Below are positions 31,301 to 41,044 of a DNA stretch of 64,000 nt, piece after piece. Each line of letters opens with the position of its first letter. Position 1 is the first letter of the stretch. Made by a program: the position numbers and the translations under genes. Source of the DNA: Diacronema lutheri (lineage: Eukaryota > Haptophyta > Pavlovophyceae > Pavlovales > Pavlovaceae). Under the pieces are notes generated by a model. That model did no database searches, was not told the DNA's origin, and worked only from the letters and a program-made list of their open reading frames with translations. The stretch covers positions 193,501 through 257,500 of the forward strand of contig JAGTXO010000022.1 in assembly GCA_019448385.1 (NCBI GenBank), read 5' to 3'.

Positions 31301-31724
31301 GCGCGCCACGGGGCGCACCGCCCGTTCGCCCCGCGCGCGCGCAGGCGCGACCTACGAGGAAGCCATGCTGGTGCACCATTTCAACGAGCAGCAGAAGCAG
31401 CTCGCGGCGGGCGGCGCGTCCGCCTCGACGGGCACGCTCTCCGCGACCGTCGGCGTGCCGCTGCGCGTCGTGCTCGGCGGCACGACCGTGCTCAACTCGA
31501 CAGCGTTCCTCGCCGACCTCGCGGGCGGCAAGCTCGGCGCCACGCTCGGCACGCGGCGCGACTCGGTCGGTGGCGCGGCGCAGTCGGCGCTCGGCGCAGC
31601 GCTCGGCGCGGGCGCGGGCGGCAGCTCGAGTAGCGCCTTCGACCCGCGGCGACTCGCGCAGCTCGCCGCGGCGCCGATCGCGAGCGTGCTCGGCACGACG
31701 AGCACGACGAGCAAGACCCTCTAG
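28333..31724 (+). CDS. VPS45: VPS45-like Sec1/Munc18 vesicle fusion protein, 4 exons
   Basis: Exons 28333-29274, 29517-30032, 30208-30301 and 31345-31724 give 643 residues, all joints in frame. Sec1/Munc18 family; VPS45 controls SNARE pairing (Tlg2/syntaxin-16) at the trans-Golgi and endosomes. The match runs end to end: MKTLVLDHETTAIVSMVMTQ, LKAVYYVRPTAENVKRICDA, YHIFLTNIASEKAINALAEAD, DYLAINPELFSLGVP, LLLVVDRREDAVSPLLNQWT, YPEFRKMSGTVSKHVALMSE, RPPQEVIVFVVGG then, across intron 3, ATYEEA and RVVLGGTTVLNSTAFLADL. Intron 1 has a GC donor. Intron 3 (30302-31344) is about 1 kb, mostly a 44-bp minisatellite plus 28 C. Exon 4 ends in a longer Ala/Ser/Thr tail than usual. Confidence 0.93.
29346..29414 (+). 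repeat. 12-bp G-rich tandem repeat in VPS45 intron 1
   Basis: About six copies of gggcggggcgca / gggccgggcgca in intron 29275-29516. Strand-biased G-runs. Confidence 0.85.
30310..31106 (+). repeat. 44-bp minisatellite, about 18 copies, in VPS45 intron 3
   Basis: Unit begins cggctggcacccttttccac and continues aatgcaccgtgtcccctcccttgt. Copies differ at a few fixed positions (gcccttt/accctttt, cacaa/cgcaa, cctccc/ccgccc). The 44-bp period is not a multiple of three, but because no copy contains a stop, long fake ORFs with a 44-residue period run across it on both strands. Confidence 0.97.
31110..31137 (+). repeat. Poly-C tract of 28 bp
   Basis: 28 consecutive C directly after the VPS45 intron minisatellite. 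Confidence 0.95.
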
Positions 31725-31803
31725 GGGCGCAAATAATCTTATTTTAAGCATATATATTTAATATTCTCGGAAAGGGGGAGCAGGGCCCCCGATTGCGCGA
31801 ATG
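31725..31803. other. AT-rich convergent 3' spacer
   Basis: 79 bp between two converging stop codons. 31735-31770 (aataatcttattttaagcat and following) is strikingly AT-rich in this genome and probably carries the cleavage/polyadenylation signals of both genes. Confidence 0.5.
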
Positions 31804-34800
31804 CTATCTCGCGCCGCCGACGAGCGCCTTTTTGCTCGGCGGCGGCGGGCTGCTCGCGCTGCTCGTCGACCGATGCGCCGCGCCGTGGCCGCTCGCCATG
31901 CTGCTCGCCGCGTACGCGACGAGCGTCGCATTCTTGAAGGCCTGGCCCGGCGGGAGCGGCTTGTCCGGGCGCAGCGTGAGCAGCTCGTTGCTCGCCTCGA
32001 TCTTGACCGTCTTGTCCTCGCTCACAAAGACCGTGAACACGTCCCAGTAGAGCCGGTTCTCGACCGGGTTGGTCGGCACCTCCCACCGCTGCGGCGGCGC
32101 GCCGGTGCCGTCGAAGAGCTGCACCGACGCGATCGAGAGGGCGAGATCGTCGTCGACGGCGGCGTGCTCCAGCTTGGACGCCGTGTAGTTGTGCACGAAG
32201 ACGCGGTATGAGCGGCCGGGCGTCGGGTCGAGCGTGAGCGTCTCGGGGCCCTGCCCGCGCGTCACGTCGACGTCGATCCGCATCCGGCCCGCCTCGGCCT
32301 CCTTCTGCGCCCAGTAGACGTGGCCGCCCTTTGACGAGACGCAGTGCAGGTCGAGGTCGGCGGGGCGATCGGACCACGAGAGCACGACGCGCATCTGCCC
32401 GTGCAGCAGCGTGCCCGCGCGGTTGAAGAAGATCGAGTCGACCGCCTCCTTGCGCGTCATGCCGCCAAACTTGAGGAAGCGCACGTGCGCCGTCTCAAAG
32501 GTGGCGGACGAGACCTCGATGCGCGTGATCCCATCGGGCAGCGCGCCAAACTGCAGCACGATCTCATCCGCGCGCTCGCGCAGCGACTGCCGCCCCGCCG
32601 CGTCCGTCACAACGTACGACATGGGCGTGATGCGCTCGTTGTTGAGCGCGTCGAAGAACTCCCAGCGCGCGCTCGGCCGCACGCGCTCGGGCGGCGCGAG
32701 GAGCACGGCCGCCTTGGCGGCGACCGTGCCGTCGAGCGTCGCGAGCGTCAGCTCGTGCATCCCGTACGCGCGCACGTCCATCGCCGCGTCGCCCTCCGGC
32801 TCGGCCACCTGGAACTTGAGCGCCCACGCGCCGCCCGGCTCGCGCACGGCGACCGCGACGCCCTCGGGCTGCGGCGGCGGCGGGCCGCTCGGCGCTACCG
32901 CTGTCGTGAGCGCGCCCTCGATCGGCGCGAGCAGCATCGCCATCACGACGTGCTCGGGCTCGACGGCGAGGCTGCGCCGCGCCGCGCGCGCGCCGGGCGC
33001 GCGCGCGCGCGCGGCCGCAGTCGTGGGCGCGTCGCGCTCCACCGCGCGCTGCAGCTGGCCCTCGAGGTCCAGGGCGCTCACAACGGCGGGCGGGATGGGC
33101 ACGAGCGCCGACTTGCCCGCCGTCAGCTCGCCCGGCAGCAGCAGCCCGCCCCCGCTGCCGCCGAGCTGCCGCGGCCGCGCGCCGTCGGCCGCGCGCCCGT
33201 CGCGCGCGACCGCCGCGCGCGCGAGCGCGTGCGTGCGCTCGGCCATCCGCGCGGCCTGCTCGGGCGCGAGGCGCGGGAGCTCGATCCTCTGCGCGTAGCC
33301 GAGCCCCTCTGCGCGGCGCACGCGCGCCTCGAGCTCGGCGACGCGCGCGCGCAGTTCTGCCCTCTCGCGCTCGCACGCGGTGCACGCGCCGTCCGCACGG
33401 CGCAGCCGCTCGCGCAGCGCGGCCGTCTCGTCGGCCGCGGCCGCGGCCGCAGCCGCCGCCGCGCCGAGCTCGCGCGCCGCGCGCTCGAGCGCGGCGAGCG
33501 CATCGCCGCGCTCGCGCGCCGCGCGCTCGAGCTCGGCGCGCAGCGCCTCGTTGGCCGCGCGGCTCTCGGCGAGCGCGGCTGCACCGGCCGCGCCGCCCGC
33601 GCCGCCCGCGCTGGCCGTCGCGCGCGCGAGCTCGTCGCGCAGCCGGCGGAGCTCGGCGTCGTGACCGGCGCGGCCGGCGTTCTCGGCGGCGCGCGCGTCG
33701 GCGAGCTCGCCGCTCCGCTCGTGCAATCGCGCCTTGCGCCCGAGCTCGCCGCCGGCCGCGGCGTGCGCGCCGTCGCCTCCGTCGCCGCCGTCGCCGTCGC
33801 CGCCGTCGTCCGCGCTGATGTCGCGCCCGACGCCGGGCGCCGGCTTCGGCGCGCCGTCGACGCGGCGGAGGTGCGCGCGCAGCTCGGCGAGGTCGGTGCC
33901 CGTCATCGCATTCTGCTGCTCGCGCCCCCGCGCGCGCGCGAGCACGTCGCGGAGCGAGTCGCGCTCGCGCGCGAGCTGCGCCGTCGCCTCGTCGAGCTGG
34001 CGGACGAGGTCGCTCTCGCGCTGCATGAACGCGGCCTTGAGCTGCGTCGTCGCGACCTCGTGGCTCGCGACGTCAGCCATGTCGCTCCACCGCGGCGTCG
34101 CCGCGTGCATCCACATGCTCGACGCGAGGTGGCCAAGGCCGCGCTCCTTAGAGAGCGCGGCGAGGTCGAGCTCGAGCGCGCGCGCGCGCCGCTCCGAGTC
34201 GTCCGCCTTGGCCTTGGCGGCGTCGGCGGCCTCGCGCGCGCGCCTGGCCTCGTCGAGCAGCTTGTGCGCCTCCTTCTCCCGCACCTCCAGGTTGGCGCGC
34301 AGCTGCCGCGTGTCCTTGAGCATCTCGTGCCGCTCGCGCTCGCGCTTCTCGCGCTCGCGCCGCTCGGCCTGCAGCCGCTCGTCGCGCATCCTCGCGTCCT
34401 CCGACTGCCGCTCGGCGAGGTCCACGAGCACGGCGAGCTGGTCGACGGCGGAGCCGCGGCGTGACGTGCTGCGCGACGGCATGCCGTGCGCGCCGAGCGC
34501 GCGCGAGCCGCGTCGCGACGGGCTTCCGCTCGCCGGTGGCGCGGCACCGCGCGACGCCAGCCCCGCGCTCGATGCTCGGCGCGATGCGGCCGTGGACGGC
34601 GGCGGTCGGCGCGGCGAAGGCGTCTTGGAGGCAACGGTCGAGATGTAGTGGCCCCGACCCGAGATGTCGCGCACCAGCACCTGCTCGACGCGCCCACGCT
34701 CGAAGAGCTCGCCGCCAGCGCGCGGCGACCGCGCCACGCTCGCCCTTCGCCGCTGGCTTGGCGCGGCCGCGGGAAACTTTGCGCGTGGGTCGGAGGCGCC

Positions 34801-34920
34801 GATCACAAGGGCGGACGGCCGGCGCTCGAACAGCATGCCCTCCGGCCCCGCGCCCTCCGGCATGGTCGACGCCACCGACTCGAGCATGGTCGGAGGCGGC
34901 TGGTCGCTCGGGCTCATCAT
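31804..34920 (-). CDS. Coiled-coil protein with C-terminal YfaP/DUF2135-like domain
   Basis: 1038 residues from ATG 34920 (MMSPSDQPPPTM). The frame is open upstream to 35433, but the extension crosses an AT-rich promoter-like stretch. After a Ser/Arg-rich N-terminus, residues about 150-620 are heptad-rich coiled coil (REREKRERERHEMLKDTRQL; KEAHKLLDEARRAREAADAA; long Ala/Arg/Glu runs). The C-terminal 300 residues are globular: RPSARWEFFDALNNERITPM, IRIEV-type strands, and at about 845-905 LSWSDRPADLDLHCVSSKGG followed by DVTRGQGPETLTLDPTPG. The latter is the pattern of the YfaP/DUF2135 domain (DLDLH ... D.T.G.GPE). Function unknown; a structural or cytoskeletal scaffold role is a guess. Convergent with VPS45. 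Confidence 0.72.
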   Translation of the reverse strand: MMSPSDQPPPTMLESVASTMPEGAGPEGMLFERRPSALVIGASDPRAKFPAAAPSQRRRASVARSPRAGGELFERGRVEQVLVRDISGRGHYISTVASKTPSPRRPPPSTAASRRASSAGLASRGAAPPASGSPSRRGSRALGAHGMPSRSTSRRGSAVDQLAVLVDLAERQSEDARMRDERLQAERREREKRERERHEMLKDTRQLRANLEVREKEAHKLLDEARRAREAADAAKAKADDSERRARALELDLAALSKERGLGHLASSMWMHAATPRWSDMADVASHEVATTQLKAAFMQRESDLVRQLDEATAQLARERDSLRDVLARARGREQQNAMTGTDLAELRAHLRRVDGAPKPAPGVGRDISADDGGDGDGGDGGDGAHAAAGGELGRKARLHERSGELADARAAENAGRAGHDAELRRLRDELARATASAGGAGGAAGAAALAESRAANEALRAELERAARERGDALAALERAARELGAAAAAAAAAADETAALRERLRRADGACTACERERAELRARVAELEARVRRAEGLGYAQRIELPRLAPEQAARMAERTHALARAAVARDGRAADGARPRQLGGSGGGLLLPGELTAGKSALVPIPPAVVSALDLEGQLQRAVERDAPTTAAARARAPGARAARRSLAVEPEHVVMAMLLAPIEGALTTAVAPSGPPPPQPEGVAVAVREPGGAWALKFQVAEPEGDAAMDVRAYGMHELTLATLDGTVAAKAAVLLAPPERVRPSARWEFFDALNNERITPMSYVVTDAAGRQSLRERADEIVLQFGALPDGITRIEVSSATFETAHVRFLKFGGMTRKEAVDSIFFNRAGTLLHGQMRVVLSWSDRPADLDLHCVSSKGGHVYWAQKEAEAGRMRIDVDVTRGQGPETLTLDPTPGRSYRVFVHNYTASKLEHAAVDDDLALSIASVQLFDGTGAPPQRWEVPTNPVENRLYWDVFTVFVSEDKTVKIEASNELLTLRPDKPLPPGQAFKNATLVAYAASSMASGHGAAHRSTSSASSPPPPSKKALVGGAR

Positions 34921-35092
34921 CACCTTGCCGATTAATATGGGAGGCAAAACGCTCTTGTCCCGTTTTTCGCGGCTACTATGGGTATGGGAATACGGGGAAT
35001 ACCGCATATGGGTATGGCCGAGCGCGATGACGGCGACGGCGACGAGGACACGGGCGGCTTCCCGAGCGCAATGGGCCTTGGTTCGTGGGGCC

Positions 35093-35420
35093 ATGGGCGT
35101 GCTCGAGCTGGGCGTGGCGCCGGGCGTGGCGCTGGGCGCGGCGCTCGACGTGAACTTCACGGCGCGCGAGAGCCCGTTGCGCGGCTGCGTGAGGTGCGCG
35201 CTGACGAACCAGATGGCGATGCTCAACATGCCCGACGCAGCTGGCTTGATGCAGGACATGGTCGATGCGATCGACTCCAAGAAGGCGCGAGCTGGCAGAG
35301 AAGGGAGAAGAGGGGAAAGGCAAGCTGGTTGAGCTTGACGCCGCGGGCTTTGAAATCGGAGACCTCGCAGGCTTCCATGGGGGCGCAAGCTCGTTGTGCT
35401 CGTCAAGCGACAGAGGATGA
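35093..35420 (+). pseudogene. Possible small protein gene with an apparent frameshift
   Basis: From ATG 35093, a non-repetitive frame reads MGVLELGVAPGVALGAALDV then ESPLRGCVRCALTNQMAMLN and LMQDMVDAIDSKKA. At about 35288 the sensible frame moves by one base to ELAEKGEEGKGKLVELDAAG and ends at the stop 35418-35420. The two halves together look like one small acidic-tailed protein of about 108 residues. The extra base may be a real mutation, a sequencing error or a mis-modelled exon. No family recognised. It lies in the divergent interval before TRM1. Confidence 0.35.
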
Positions 35421-35592
35421 GCGGGACCGCCAAGGCGCGCGCCCAGCGCTGCCATTCGCGCCCTCATCGTGGGCCGTCACCTGACCATTTCGCGGCTCGC
35501 CCGACGAGGCGACCGTTTCCAAGTCGATAACGGTCGCCGGCCCGTCGTCGGGGAACACACACGATGGCGCCGGAAGGCATATCGTGACGCCG

Positions 35593-36682
35593 ATGGTTGG
35601 CCGCCTCGCCCCGCCCGCGCAGTCGGTGCACGCGGTGGAGGGCGCGGCGCGGCTCGTGATCCGCGGCGCCGTCTTCTTCAACCGCGACGGCGTGCTCCAG
35701 CGCGACCTGACCGTGCTCGCGCTGCGCGCGTGCGCGGCCGACGCGGCGGCGCGCGGCGAGCCGCCGCTCCACGTGCTCGACGCGATGGCCGGCGGCGGCG
35801 TGCGCGCGCTTCGCTACGCGCTCGAGGTCGAGGGCATCGGTCTCGTCGTCGCAAACGACGCGGACGAGCTCGCCGTGCGGTGCATCCGCGAGAGCGCGGC
35901 GCTCTCGGGCTGCGACGACCCTTCGCGGCTGCGCATCGAGCGCACCGACGCATGCGAGCTCATGCTCGCACGCCCCGCCCATTTTGCCGCCATCTGCCTC
36001 GACCCCTTTGGCTCGTGTGCGCACCTCCTGCCCGCCGCCGTGCGCGCGCTCCGCTCGGGCGGCGTGCTCTTCGCGAGCTGCACCGACTTGGAGACGCTAA
36101 GCGGGCTGCATGCGGGCGCGTGCGCGCAGCGGTACAACGTGCGCCCGCTGCCGCACGCGCCGTGCGCGCGCGAGCTTGCGCTGCGCACGCTGCTCGCGAG
36201 CGTGTCGGCGGCGGCAGGCGCGCTCGGCCGGACGGCGACGCCATTGCTCTCCGTCGCAGTCGACTTCTTCGTGCGCGTGATCGTGCGCGTCGACGACGCG
36301 CGCGGCGCGGGCGGCGCGCTCGATGCCGCGGTTGGCAGTGGCCGAGCCGGCGACGGCCGCGCCGACGACGGTGCACGCGGCGGTCGCCTGGGTGACGGCG
36401 TGGCACCGCTGCTCGTGCGCGTGTGCGCGGGCTGCGGCACGCACGCGACGCAGCGGCTGGGCGCGCACGCGAGCGCAGGCTTCGCGATCGGCGGCGCGGC
36501 GGCGTGCAGCGTGTGCGGCACGCCGGGCGCGGGCGGGGACTTGCGCGTGAGCGCGTGGGGGGGTCCGTACTGGGGTGGCCGTCTCTCGTGCCCGGCGTTC
36601 GTCGCGCGGCTGCTCGGCGGCGCGGAGGCGGCGGCAGCGGCGGCAGCGGCGGCGGCGGCAGCGGCGACAGCGGCGGCAGCGG

Positions 36683-36713
<31 letters not shown>

Positions 36714-39396
36714 CAGCGCAGGTCTGACGAGCGCGCATCAGCTCCGCGCGCTGCTCTGCGCGTTGAGCGACGAGGTGGGTACACCTAGTGCGCCCACGCG
36801 CGCGGCTGGCGAGAGGAACTTCGGCGCGCGCCCGCACGGCGACGGCGACGGCGCCGAGGCGGACATGGCGGGCGCGGACGAGGCTGGTGGACACGATGGC
36901 GGAGCTGACGATGGCGGCGCCGATCCGCTCGCCCTCTTCTTCCATCTGCCGAGCATGTGCCAGACGCTGCTGCTGGGCAAGGCGACCGCCGAGGCCGAGG
37001 CGTGCGCGCCGGACGGCCCGGCGGCGGTAGGGGCCGCCGCGGGCTCTGGCGAGCGCGCGGCTGGCGCGCGCGCGCTCTCGACCGCCGCCGCCGCGCGCGC
37101 CGCGTCGAGCCCGGCGCACGCGGCGCGCGCGTGCCCGCAGTTTGAAACGGTCTGCGCGGCGCTCGCGCGCCGCGGCTTTGCGTGCCGACGGTCGCACTGC
37201 TCTGCGCTCTCAATTAAAACGGACGCGCCCGCGATCGTCCTGTGGGCGGTGCTCGCCGTCTGGGCCGCGGCGGCGGCCGACGCGGGCGCGCGGCCGACGC
37301 CGCAGCCGGGCGGCGCGGGCGCGACGACGGACGTGGCGCGCGCGGCGGCGCGCGTGTGGGCGGCGGCGCGCGCGCACCCCGAGCTCGCCGCCGCGCCCGC
37401 AGGCGCCGGCAGTGCCGCGGCTGATGGCACGCGCGCGAGCGGGGGCCACCGCGCGCGCGCGCCCGCGGAGCGCGCGCCAAAACGGCGCCGAAACGGTCAG
37501 CCGGCGTCCAGCGTCGGCGCGCCGGCGTCCGGCGCCGGCGCGCCGGCGAGCTGTGCGCGCGCTGCTGCGCTGCCGGTGGGCGACGCGCCGACCGCGCGCT
37601 CGCCCGACGCCGGCCCTCTGGAGCGGGCGCTGCAGCCGGTCGCAACCCTCGACGAGCAGCTGGCAGCCGCGCGCGCGCTCGCGGCCGCGCGCGCGCAGCG
37701 CTGCTGGCTGTGCCCGCCGCGCGCGCACGCCGGCGCGGGCACGGCCGCCGTCGCCATCGCGCACGGCGGCTGGTACCCGCTCGCGGCGGCGTGCGCGACG
37801 GGCGAGTGGGGCGACGGGCGCACATCGCGCGGCGGCGACCACGGCGATGGCGGCGACCACATCGACGACGACGGCGGTGGCGGCGACGAGCGGTGGGCGC
37901 CGTACGGCTGCGACGGCGACGGCGGCCGCGCTGGTGCGTCGGCGCCAGCGTCGGACGCGCCGCCTGAGCGCGCGGCCGCCGCGCCGCGCGCCGGCGCGCC
38001 CGCGCCCGCGAGCGTGGCGAAGACATGGCACGTGCGGCCCGCCGCCGCGGCGAACGCCGGCGGCGCGGCGGACGGCGCGGCGGGCGGCGCAGGGCGGCGG
38101 GCTGAGCGCGAGTGCCGCACGATCGGCGAGGCGATCGCGCGCGCGCGCGCCTTTGACACAATCGTGCTCGGCGCGGGCACGTACCGCGAGGCCGTGCTCG
38201 TCGACAAGCCGCTCACCATCATCGGCGCGCCCGCGCTCGCGCGCGTGCAGGCGGCGCACGCGCGCGCGCGCGCGGCTGCAGGGGCCGATCGAGCCGCGAG
38301 CGCGCGCACGGACGACGACGCGTGCGTGGGCAATGGCGGGCCGGGGTGCGTGGTCCGGCTCGTGAGCAACCGGACCGATGCGATCCGCGTCCACCTCGCG
38401 CCGCCGTGGGCGGAGACGGTGGGTTCGGCGGACGCGCCGCCGGCGGGCGGCGCGTCGGCGCGCGAGCGCGCGCCCAGGGCCAGCGCGTGGCGCGGCGCTG
38501 CGGTGGTGGAGGTGCTGGTCGTCGGGCTGCACATCTCGCGCGAGCGCCATCGTGGCGGCGGCGGCGATGGCGGCGGCGGCGGCGATGGCGGCGGCGGTGG
38601 CGGCGGCGGCGGCGGCGGTGGCGGGCACGGTGTGAGCGTGCAGCGCGGCGCGGCGCGGCTGCGGCACTGCGACGTCACGTCGGCGGTGGGCGCGTGCCTC
38701 CTCGTGTCTGCAGGCGCGGCGGTGCGGCTCGAGCGGTGCGAGCTGCGCGGCGCGGCGTTCCAGGGGCTCTTCGCGTCGGGCAAGGCGAGCGTCGCCGCCG
38801 CGCACTGCGACGTGCACTCGAACGGCGCGGCGGGCATCGAGGCGCGCGGCGGCGCGGCGGTGTGGCTCCATGGCTGCCGCGTGGCGAGTAACGGCAAGTC
38901 GGGCGCGTTCGCGCACTCGTTTGGCCGCGTGTGCGCGGAGCGGTGCGAGTTCAGCGACAACGGCTACGCCGGCGTCGAGGTGAGCGCGCGCGGTGCCGCC
39001 GAGCTCGTCGAGTGCCACGTCTCGCGCGGGCGCAGGGGCGGACTTCTCGCCCTCGGCGGCGGCGCCGCGACGATATCGCGCTCGCAGCTCGAGGACAACG
39101 CGCTCGCGCACGTGGACGTGCGCGAGCACGGGCATTGCGCGCTCGACGACTGCTACCTCGCGCGCGGCGGCGCGTCCGGCGTGCACGCGAGCGACGGCGG
39201 GCGCGCGACCGTCCGGCGGTGCACGATCGTGAAGAATCGCGCGTGCGCGATCGAGGTGCACGGCGCGCCGCGGTCGGGCGTGGACGAGGCGGACAACTGG
39301 CTGGATGATGCGAGCAACCGCACCGGCGCGCTCGTCATCGACGGCGCGCGCGCCGAGCGGCCGCAAGCACAGGCCTGTGCTTGCGACGAGCTGTAG
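35593..39396 (+). CDS. TRM1: TRM1 tRNA (guanine26-N2)-dimethyltransferase fused to a parallel beta-helix
   Basis: 1267 residues in one open frame from ATG 35593. Residues about 15-250 are TRM1, the S-adenosylmethionine enzyme that makes N2,N2-dimethylguanosine at tRNA position 26: FFNRDGVLQRDLTVLAL, HVLDAMAGGGVRALRYALEV, VVANDADELAVRCIRESAAL, ICLDPFGS (catalytic D-P-F/Y-G) and LLSVAVDFFVRVIVRV. The TRM1 C-terminal domain follows with Cys pairs (CAGC about 279, CSVC about 305), interrupted by poly-Ala, then FFHLPSMCQTLLLGKA and FACRRSHCSALSIKTDAPAI. After a linker, residues about 810-1267 are right-handed beta-helix repeats: TIGEAIARARAFDTIVLGAG, VLVDKPLTIIGAP, then many C-x-V/F/E coils such as CEFSDNGYAGVEVSARG. 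The helix resembles FBXO11/NosD type. An intron could lie in the linker, or two genes could be fused by an open frame; the absence of any stop across 3.8 kb is not decisive at this GC. Confidence 0.75.
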
Positions 39397-39426
39397 CTTC
39401 ACTAGCTTGTAGCCTCGCGTCGCTTT

Positions 39427-39428
<2 letters not shown>

Positions 39429-39471
<43 letters not shown>
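39429..39471 (+). repeat. Poly-G tract of 43 bp
   Basis: 43 consecutive G in the 137-bp spacer between TRM1 and the ankyrin gene. Confidence 0.95.
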
Positions 39472-39472
<1 letters not shown>

Positions 39473-39533
39473 ATCTATTGCAAGGTTGGGCAGTTTCTCC
39501 GCCACCTTGCAGTTTCTCAACCGCCGGCACGCC

Positions 39534-40839
39534 ATGGCAGTTTTGCCGGCCTCCTCGCCGAGCGCCCTCGCCGCTCCGGCCGAGCCTCGGCCCAAGACGT
39601 CGCACGCGGACGCGCTCGCGCTGTTCGACGCGGTGGCGTCTGGATCGCTCGACGCCGTGCGCGAGCAGCAGGCCAGGGGCACACCGCTGGACGCGGCGGA
39701 CGACGGCGGCCGGACGGGGCTCATGGTCGCCGCCGAGGCGGGGCGCGTCGAGCTGCTCGACACGCTCCTTGCCGAGGGGTGCGCGCTGCGCGACGCCAGC
39801 GCGCTCGGATGGACGGCGCTCACCTACGCTGCCTTCGCCGGCAACGTCGATGCGCTCCGCCACCTCGCCGCGCGCGGCCTCGCGGTCGACGAGCCGGACG
39901 TGTCGGGCGCGACGCCGCTCTCGTGGGCCGCCGCAAAGGGGCACGCGCCCGCCGTGCGCGCGCTGCTTGACCTCGGCGCGGACGCAAGTGCGTGCGACGT
40001 GCACGGTCGCACCGCCCTGGCCCACGCCGCCGGCGGCGCCGGCGACCCGCTCACGATCGGCGCGCTCGCCGGCGCGACGTCGTGCGACGTGAACGCGCGC
40101 GACCTGTTTGGCCGCACGCCGCTCATCGCGGCGGTGCTCGCAAACCGGCCGCACGCCGTGGACGCGCTGGCCAAGGCGGGTGCGGACACGCGCCTCGCGG
40201 ACGCATACGTGCCAGGCGTCGTCGGCCCGCCCACCGGCCCGTCGCTCGCGTCGACGAGCGCAGGCGCCGAGCTCACCGACGAGGAGCTCGCCGCCGCGGA
40301 GCTTGCGAGCCGCGTGGGCAAGACGGCGCTCGACTACGCGCGCGAGCGCAACGTCAAGCACATCGAGCGGTGCGCACGCTGGGGCCGCGCCGCGCGCGCG
40401 CTGGGGCCGGGGAGGATTAAATTTGGGCGGTTCGTGGGTTGAAGCCGAACGCCACCCTCGCGCCAACCGTGCGCGCTCACACGCCCGATCGCCCCTTTCC
40501 GCGCCGGCCGCTCACAGGTATCTGCTCGCGCTCGCCGATGCGGAGGCAGACGCCTCGGGCGCGTCCGTCGTCGCCTTCCCGCCCGTCGAGGACCAGGTGC
40601 TTGTCCGTGGGCGAATGCGCGCCAAGCTTGCGCGCCAGGCGGAAGGCGGCGGCGGCGAGGCGAGCGCCGTCGGTGCGGCCGGGGCGGGCCACGCGCTGAC
40701 CGGCGGCAGCGAGGACGACGCCCTCATCTTTGGCGACGAGGACGCTGCGGGCGACGCCGACAGCGCGCGCGACGGCACGGGCGACGCCGGCGCGCGCTCG
40801 GTCGATGACATCGAGGGATCGCTCGAGGACCTTGACTGA
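39534..40839 (+). CDS. Ankyrin-repeat protein with acidic C-terminal tail, 2 exons
   Basis: Exons 39534-40369 and 40518-40839 (donor gtgcgc, acceptor ctcacag) give 385 residues. Classical 33-residue ankyrin repeats fill residues about 35-230: DDGGRTGLMVAAEAGRVELL, LGWTALTYAAFAGNVDALRH, SGATPLSWAAAKGHAPAVRA, HGRTALAHAAGGAGDP, FGRTPLIAAVLANRPHAVDA. A further segment ends TALDYARERNVKHIER, spliced to YLLALADAEADASG. The tail is acidic (DDALIFGDEDAAGDADS ... DIEGSLEDLD). It differs in type from the 27-residue repeats of the array genes. The last 70 residues are duplicated at 52.77-52.98 and 59.99-60.19 kb in the array, attached to unrelated sequence. Probably a cytosolic protein-interaction module; function unknown. 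Confidence 0.8.
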
Positions 40840-40851
40840 GCGCGGACTCGC

Positions 40852-41044
40852 GCCATGTTGGGACATACTCGACGGGGGCAAGGGGGGGGGGGGGGGGGGG
40901 GGTGGGGGGGAGGGTGCAGGCGCTCGCGAGGCGCGACGCGGACGGCTGGCCGGCGCACGCGCGCGCGGCGCACGCGCGCGCCTTCTACCGCGGCGTGGAG
41001 CTCGGCATGCACGCGACGCGCGCCATCGTCGACGCGCGCCACGT
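40852..41044 (+). pseudogene. C-sequence fragment with poly-G breakpoint
   Basis: Directly after the ankyrin gene stop. tcgcgccatgttgggacata matches 53137 onward; then a 21-bp poly-G (40882-40902) replaces part of the sequence; then the C block FYRGVELGMHATRAIVDARH appears before it joins RT2 near 41045. Confidence 0.6.

Noticed and set aside
30216-31751. Long repeat-protein frames (period 44 residues) across the VPS45 intron on both strands
   Set aside because: The DNA period is 44 bp, not a multiple of three; the region lies between exons whose splicing restores the VPS45 family sequence.
34921-35433. N-terminal extension of the coiled-coil protein by 171 residues
   Set aside because: It crosses an AT-rich promoter-like stretch and overlaps a non-repetitive plus-strand frame; ATG 34920 is a better start.
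36097-37197. Several long antisense frames under TRM1
   Set aside because: Low-complexity Arg/Ala-rich shadows; the plus strand has the methyltransferase motifs.
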